A DNA stretch of 38,448 nucleotides from Pseudomonadota bacterium (GTDB taxonomy: Bacteria; Pseudomonadota; Gammaproteobacteria; Acidiferrobacterales; Acidiferrobacteraceae): contig JAJYDN010000021.1 in the NCBI GenBank assembly GCA_021777535.1, positions 1 to 38,448 of the forward strand, read 5' to 3'. Below the pieces are notes generated by a model, which had not been told where the DNA came from, did not search any database, and saw nothing but the letters and a program-made list of their open reading frames with translations. This document shows, piece by piece, positions 34,186-38,448 of this stretch (positions within the stretch are counted from its first letter, which is position 1; each line of letters begins with the position of its first letter). A program made the position numbers and the translations under genes.

Positions 34186-34623
34186 ATGACAGCCTTGATG
34201 CAGACGCCTTCGAACTGGACGCTCGTGAACGACGATATCGACAATCTGTTCGAGGGGTTTTTCAGGCCGCTCCGGCGCGATCTGGGACAGGTCCCTTCGC
34301 GGACGGTGCCGGCCATGGATGTGGCGGAGCGCGAGAATGACTATGTCATTCGCCTCGACATGCCCGGCGTAAGCCGTGATGACATCGACATCACGCTCGC
34401 AGACGGTGTATTGACCGTTACCGGCGAGATCAGGAAGGAAGAAAAAGAGGAGACGGATCACATGATCCGCGAGGAGCGCTACTACGGAAAGATGTCCCGT
34501 AGCGTCCGGCTGGGCCAGCAGATCGACGAAAAGAAGGTCGAGGCCAACTACAAAGACGGGGTGCTCGAGCTTGTCTTGCCGAAGGCCGAGGAAGTCAAAC
34601 CCAAAAAGATAGCAGTATCCTGA
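34186..34623 (+). CDS. Hsp20/alpha-crystallin family small heat-shock protein
   Basis: The 145-residue ATP-independent holdase chaperone has an N-terminal arm (FEGFFRPLRRDLGQVP), an alpha-crystallin domain (about 42-138: AMDVAERENDYVIRLDMPGV, DIDITLADGVLTVTGEIRKE, REERYYGKMSRSVRLGQQID, VEANYKDGVLELVLPKAEE) and a short C-terminal tail. It is the class A-like type common in environmental bacteria rather than IbpA. A strong ribosome site (AGGAGGTGA) precedes ATG 34186. Control is by the sigma-32 promoter at 34104. Hairpins at 34635-34659 and 34672-34710 terminate it. Confidence 0.96.
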   Translation: MTALMQTPSNWTLVNDDIDNLFEGFFRPLRRDLGQVPSRTVPAMDVAERENDYVIRLDMPGVSRDDIDITLADGVLTVTGEIRKEEKEETDHMIREERYYGKMSRSVRLGQQIDEKKVEANYKDGVLELVLPKAEEVKPKKIAVS

Positions 34624-35658
<1,035 letters not shown>

Positions 35659-35666
35659 GTGTGCGG

Positions 35667-35927
35667 ATGAGCAACCCAATCCACGAATTCTTCGCGCGCA
35701 GCGCGGATCTCGGGCAGCTGTGCACGCAAAATGGCTGGCCCGACAATGACAGCCTGCGCGTGGAGATTCTCGAGCGTGCGGCCACATGGGCCCGTTGTGC
35801 GGTCAGTTTCGAGGAAATCGTGGTTGGAGGCGCCGGTTGTGTTGCCGGCCGCGTGCTGTGTTGGGGGCGTTTCCGGGTCGAGCTCGATGAAACCGGGGGC
35901 GTGACCGCCACCCTGCGGGAGATGTAG
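35667..35927 (+). CDS. Small protein of unknown function between argB and slmA
   Basis: The 86-residue product is MSNPIHEFFARSADLGQLC, QNGWPDNDSLRVEILER, ATWARCAVSFEEIVVGGAGC, then VLCWGRFRVELDETGGVTAT. It has four cysteines without a CxxC pattern, no signal peptide and no membrane segment. The family is not recognised. It fits snugly between argB (8 nt) and slmA (2 nt), which supports it being a real operon member. Confidence 0.75.
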   Translation: MSNPIHEFFARSADLGQLCTQNGWPDNDSLRVEILERAATWARCAVSFEEIVVGGAGCVAGRVLCWGRFRVELDETGGVTATLREM

Positions 35928-35929
35928 AC

Positions 35930-36526
35930 GTGCCGCGCCCGCGACGCGGCGAACGCCGCCAGGAGATCCTCGAGGCGCTGGCGCGGTTGCTGGAGGAGGC
36001 GCCTGGCGAGCCCATTACGACGGCGACGCTCGCACGGGCCGTGGGCGTGTCGGAGGCGGCCCTCTATCGGCATTTTCCCAGCAAGGCGCGCATGTACGAC
36101 GAACTCTTCACGTTTGTCGAGGATGCACTGTTTAGCCGTGTCAACCGCATTTGCGAGGAGCACAAGGCGGCCGAGCCGCGGCTTATGCAGATGCTGACTC
36201 TGTGGCTTGCCTTCGCCGACAAGAATCATGGGCTTGCTTACCTGCTGGAGGGTACGGCGCTGGCCGGCGAGGCGGATCGGCTGCGTGAGCGTCTTGCGCA
36301 GATTTACGAACGTTTCGAGACCCATTTGCGGCAGGTTTTGCGCGAAAGTCCGTTGTTGCCGGACGCCCCGGCGCCCGCGGTGTGCGCGCAGTTGCTGCTG
36401 GCTTGTGTCGACGGACGGATGGCGCAGGCCGTGCGCACCCGTTTCCGCATATCTCCGCTCGACAACTGGGATCAGCAGTGGCGCGTGTTGCGCGCGGCCC
36501 TCTTCGGCACGGAATCCGCCGCCTGA
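35930..36526 (+). CDS. slmA: Nucleoid occlusion factor SlmA (TetR family)
   Basis: SlmA binds SBS sites on the chromosome and blocks FtsZ ring assembly over the nucleoid. The 198-residue TetR-fold protein has a helix-turn-helix at 25-60 (ITTATLARAVGVSEAALYRHFPSK, read across two helices), then RMYDELFTFVEDALFSRVNRI and LTLWLAFADKNHGLAYLLEG, matching SlmA positions such as SEAALYRHFPSKTRM. Start is GTG 35930, 3 nt after the previous stop. argB with slmA nearby is common in gammaproteobacteria. It converges on moeB, 30 bp apart. Confidence 0.92.
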   Translation: MPRPRRGERRQEILEALARLLEEAPGEPITTATLARAVGVSEAALYRHFPSKARMYDELFTFVEDALFSRVNRICEEHKAAEPRLMQMLTLWLAFADKNHGLAYLLEGTALAGEADRLRERLAQIYERFETHLRQVLRESPLLPDAPAPAVCAQLLLACVDGRMAQAVRTRFRISPLDNWDQQWRVLRAALFGTESAA

Positions 36527-36556
36527 AAGCCGCCGGCCATGGCGGCAGAAAATCCC

Positions 36557-37303
36557 CTAGGAAGGTCCGCAGACCGGGCACGCGGGATCGCGGCGCCGGC
36601 GAATGGTGTGCATGGTGAGCGTGAGGCCGTCGAAGACGAACAGGCCCTGGCGCAGTGGCTCGCCCATGCCGGTTATCATCTTCACGGTCTCCAGGGCCTG
36701 GAGGCTGCCCATGGTTCCCGCCGCCGGCCCGAGGATTCCGCTTTCGGCGCAGCGCTGCGCGTCGTCGGGGGTCTCGCCGCCGTAAAGGCAGTGGTAGCAC
36801 CCGGCTTGCGGGGTCTGCGGGTCGACGACCAGGAGCTGACCCTCGAAGCGGATCACGGCGGCTGACACCAGAGGAACGCGCTTGCGCACGCACGCCGCAT
36901 TGAGCGCAAAGCGCGTGGCGAAATTGTCGGAGGCGTCACAGACGAGGTCGGCCGCCGACACGGCCTCGATGAGAGCGCCCCCTTCCAGGCGCTCGTCGAT
37001 CACCTCGATCTGCCCCGGACTGCAATGCGCCAGGGCCCGGGCGGCCACCGTGACTTTCGGCATGCCCACATCCGCTTCGCCATACAGGATCTGCCGCGGC
37101 AGGTTCGTGCGGCTTACGGTGTCGCCATCGGCGAGCGTCAGGCGGCCGATGCCGCTGCGGGCCAGATAGACGGCGGCGGCGGTGCCGAGGCCGCCTGCGC
37201 CAACGAGGAGGACGCGTGCGGCGCGCAGGCGTTCGACGCCTTCTATGCCCATCTGCGGGAGAAGGATGTGGGCGCTGTGATACAAAAGTTCTGCGTCATC
37301 CAC
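36557..37303 (-). CDS. moeB: MoeB/ThiF/HesA-type sulfur-carrier adenylyltransferase
   Basis: The 248-residue E1-like enzyme adenylates the C-terminus of a sulfur-carrier protein (MoaD in molybdopterin synthesis, ThiS in thiamine). It has the nucleotide motif VLLVGAGGLGTAAAVYLA (35-40 core), LADGDTVSRTNLPRQILY with the conserved Arg, GMPKV, LVCDASDNFATRFALN and zinc cysteines CYHCLY and CPVCG near the C-terminus. There is no rhodanese domain. Start is GTG 37303 with GGAGG 8 nt upstream, overlapping prmC by 8 nt. The prfA-prmC-moeB order is conserved. MoeB is favoured by size and context; ThiF cannot be excluded. It may supply molybdopterin for the Mo-hydroxylase. Confidence 0.88.
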   Translation of the reverse strand: MDDAELLYHSAHILLPQMGIEGVERLRAARVLLVGAGGLGTAAAVYLARSGIGRLTLADGDTVSRTNLPRQILYGEADVGMPKVTVAARALAHCSPGQIEVIDERLEGGALIEAVSAADLVCDASDNFATRFALNAACVRKRVPLVSAAVIRFEGQLLVVDPQTPQAGCYHCLYGGETPDDAQRCAESGILGPAAGTMGSLQALETVKMITGMGEPLRQGLFVFDGLTLTMHTIRRRRDPACPVCGPS

Positions 37304-38141
37304 TGCGGCGTCCTCCGCTGACACGATCCCAGCCGGCGTAATCCTGGTAGGTAACGATATCGTCAAAGCCCGCATCCGCCAACAGCGCGCGGACTGCAGC
37401 GCCCTGGCGGTTGCCGTGCTCGGCCAATACGCGGCCACCCCCGCGCAGGACCCGGGCAGCCGCGCTTATGACGGCGCGCAGGTCACGCAGTCCGTCGGGA
37501 CCGCCGTCCAGTGCCGCACGCGGTTCACACCGCAGGCCCCGATCCGCGAGGGCGGGGTCCGCGCTCTCGATGTAAGGGGGATTGCTCACGACGAGATCCA
37601 TCGAGCAGGCGGACAGGGCCGTGGCCCACTGTCCCTGGATGAAGGCGGCCGGCAGCTGGTGCCGCTCCCCGTTACGGCGCGCAACCGCCAGGGCGGCCTC
37701 CGAGCGGTCGACCCCGATGATGCGGGCCTTTGGCCGCTCGTGTTGCAGGGCCAGCGCGATGGCGCCGCTGCCTGTGCCGAGATCGAGAATCCTTACCGCG
37801 TTTTCGGCAGGAATATGGGCGAGCGCCCGTTCGACGAGGATTTCGGTTTCCGGCCGCGGGACGAGCACTGCGGGAGACACCCAAAGTGGCAGCGACCAGA
37901 ACTCCGTCTCACCCGTCAGGTAGGCCAGGGGTTCGCCCGCCATGCGCCGCCCGATGAGCGCCTCGAGGCGCACCGCCGTGTCGCCATCGAGCGGGGCATC
38001 GCCTTCGGCGAACAGTCTCTCGAGGGGCCACTTCAGTACATGACACGCCAGTTGCCAGAGATCGCGCTGGACGCGGTCATGCTCCACGCCGGCCGGCCAG
38101 CGCGCGCAGGCATCGGCCAGAATGGTGCGCAATCGCCTCAT
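37296..38141 (-). CDS. prmC: Release factor glutamine methyltransferase
   Basis: PrmC N5-methylates the Gln of the GGQ motif in RF1 and RF2. The 281-residue protein has an N-terminal helical domain (1-80) and an AdoMet methyltransferase domain with [17 protein letters not shown] and the substrate-binding motif NPPY in [22 protein letters not shown] precedes motif I as in the family. The ATG at 38141 overlaps the prfA stop (ATGA), so its substrate's gene is directly upstream. Confidence 0.96.
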   Translation of the reverse strand: MRRLRTILADACARWPAGVEHDRVQRDLWQLACHVLKWPLERLFAEGDAPLDGDTAVRLEALIGRRMAGEPLAYLTGETEFWSLPLWVSPAVLVPRPETEILVERALAHIPAENAVRILDLGTGSGAIALALQHERPKARIIGVDRSEAALAVARRNGERHQLPAAFIQGQWATALSACSMDLVVSNPPYIESADPALADRGLRCEPRAALDGGPDGLRDLRAVISAAARVLRGGGRVLAEHGNRQGAAVRALLADAGFDDIVTYQDYAGWDRVSGGRRSG

Positions 38142-38448
38142 TCCTGGCCGAGGAGCGCCAGTTGTTCGGCCTGATCCTCGGCGATGAGGGCGTCGAGCAG
38201 CTCGTCGAGGTCGCCCGCAAGCACACGTTCCAGGCGATACAGGGTGAGGTTGATACGGTGGTCGGTGACGCGTCCCTGGGGGAAATTGTACGTGCGGATG
38301 CGCTCCGAGCGATCGCCGCTGCCAACCAGCTTGCGGCGGGTTGCCGCCTCGTGTTCCCGCTTGCTGCGCGCCTCCTGCTCCCGCAGGCGGGAAGCAAGGA
38401 CCGACAGTGCGCGGGCCCGGTTCTTGTGCTGTGAGCGCTCATCCTGGC
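38138..38448 (-). CDS. prfA: Peptide chain release factor 1, C-terminal fragment
   Basis: Only the last 103 codons are in the window; the gene continues past the right edge. The minus-strand frame reads [20 protein letters not shown], then [30 protein letters not shown] and ends EQLALLGQE. This is the RF1 C-terminal domain just after the GGQ loop (which lies outside). RF1 recognises UAA and UAG. The stop overlaps the prmC start (ATGA). Confidence 0.95.
   Translation of the reverse strand, partial: QDERSQHKNRARALSVLASRLREQEARSKREHEAATRRKLVGSGDRSERIRTYNFPQGRVTDHRINLTLYRLERVLAGDLDELLDALIAEDQAEQLALLGQE

Overview
The window looks like chromosomal DNA of a GC-rich gammaproteobacterium. The conserved neighbourhoods point that way: argH next to an AlgZ/AlgR pair, cyaY beside lptM-lysA-dapF-DUF484-xerC, hslVU, argB-slmA, and prfA-prmC-moeB. 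An environmental chemolithotroph or acidophile (Acidiferrobacter-like) would fit the gene content, but that is a guess from style, not a demonstrated identity. There is no complete rRNA or tRNA gene, no CRISPR array and no intact mobile element.

Layout. Positions 1-413 (minus) hold a MazG-like pyrophosphohydrolase overlapping the start of rlmJ, which runs off the left edge. At 601-993 is a small unknown gene, tail-to-tail and overlapping argH (minus). A 1.4 kb gap without a convincing protein gene follows; it contains a strong intrinsic terminator and a candidate small RNA. algZ-algR (plus) come next, then an unknown gene (minus). A bufferin-type RiPP operon bufA-bufB-bufC (minus, 8473 to 6410) follows, with an unusually long precursor. 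purT (plus) converges on a tandem pair of Slp-family lipoproteins (minus). A Lon protease of the AsrA/Lon2 type (plus) has a near-consensus heat-shock (sigma-32) promoter and is coupled to a zinc-ribbon protein.

Positions 14164-21925 look like an accessory block: a LysR regulator divergent from a zinc alcohol dehydrogenase and a cupin, then a MocA-like cytidylyltransferase converging on a three-subunit molybdenum hydroxylase (2Fe-2S, Mo and FAD/4Fe-4S subunits). The block is bounded on the right by a decayed IS630-family transposase.

The core genome resumes with cyaY (minus) and a tightly overlapping plus-strand chain: saccharopine-dehydrogenase-like gene, lptM, lysA, dapF, DUF484, xerC. Two stand-alone periplasmic binding proteins (minus) follow, then a 1.55 kb gene-poor stretch with an AT-rich palindromic island and a tRNA-3'-end-like fragment. 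hslV-hslU and an Hsp20 with its own sigma-32 promoter come next. The right end carries argB, a small unknown gene and slmA (plus), converging on moeB, prmC and prfA (minus, cut by the window edge).

Themes. Proteostasis and heat shock: lon, hslVU, hsp20. Lysine/diaminopimelate and arginine synthesis: lysA, dapF, argH, argB. Metal and redox handling: bufABC, Mo-hydroxylase, cyaY. The most interesting items are the extended bufferin precursor, the candidate anti-Shine-Dalgarno small RNA at 2522-2611, and the Mo-hydroxylase block beside the transposase remnant.
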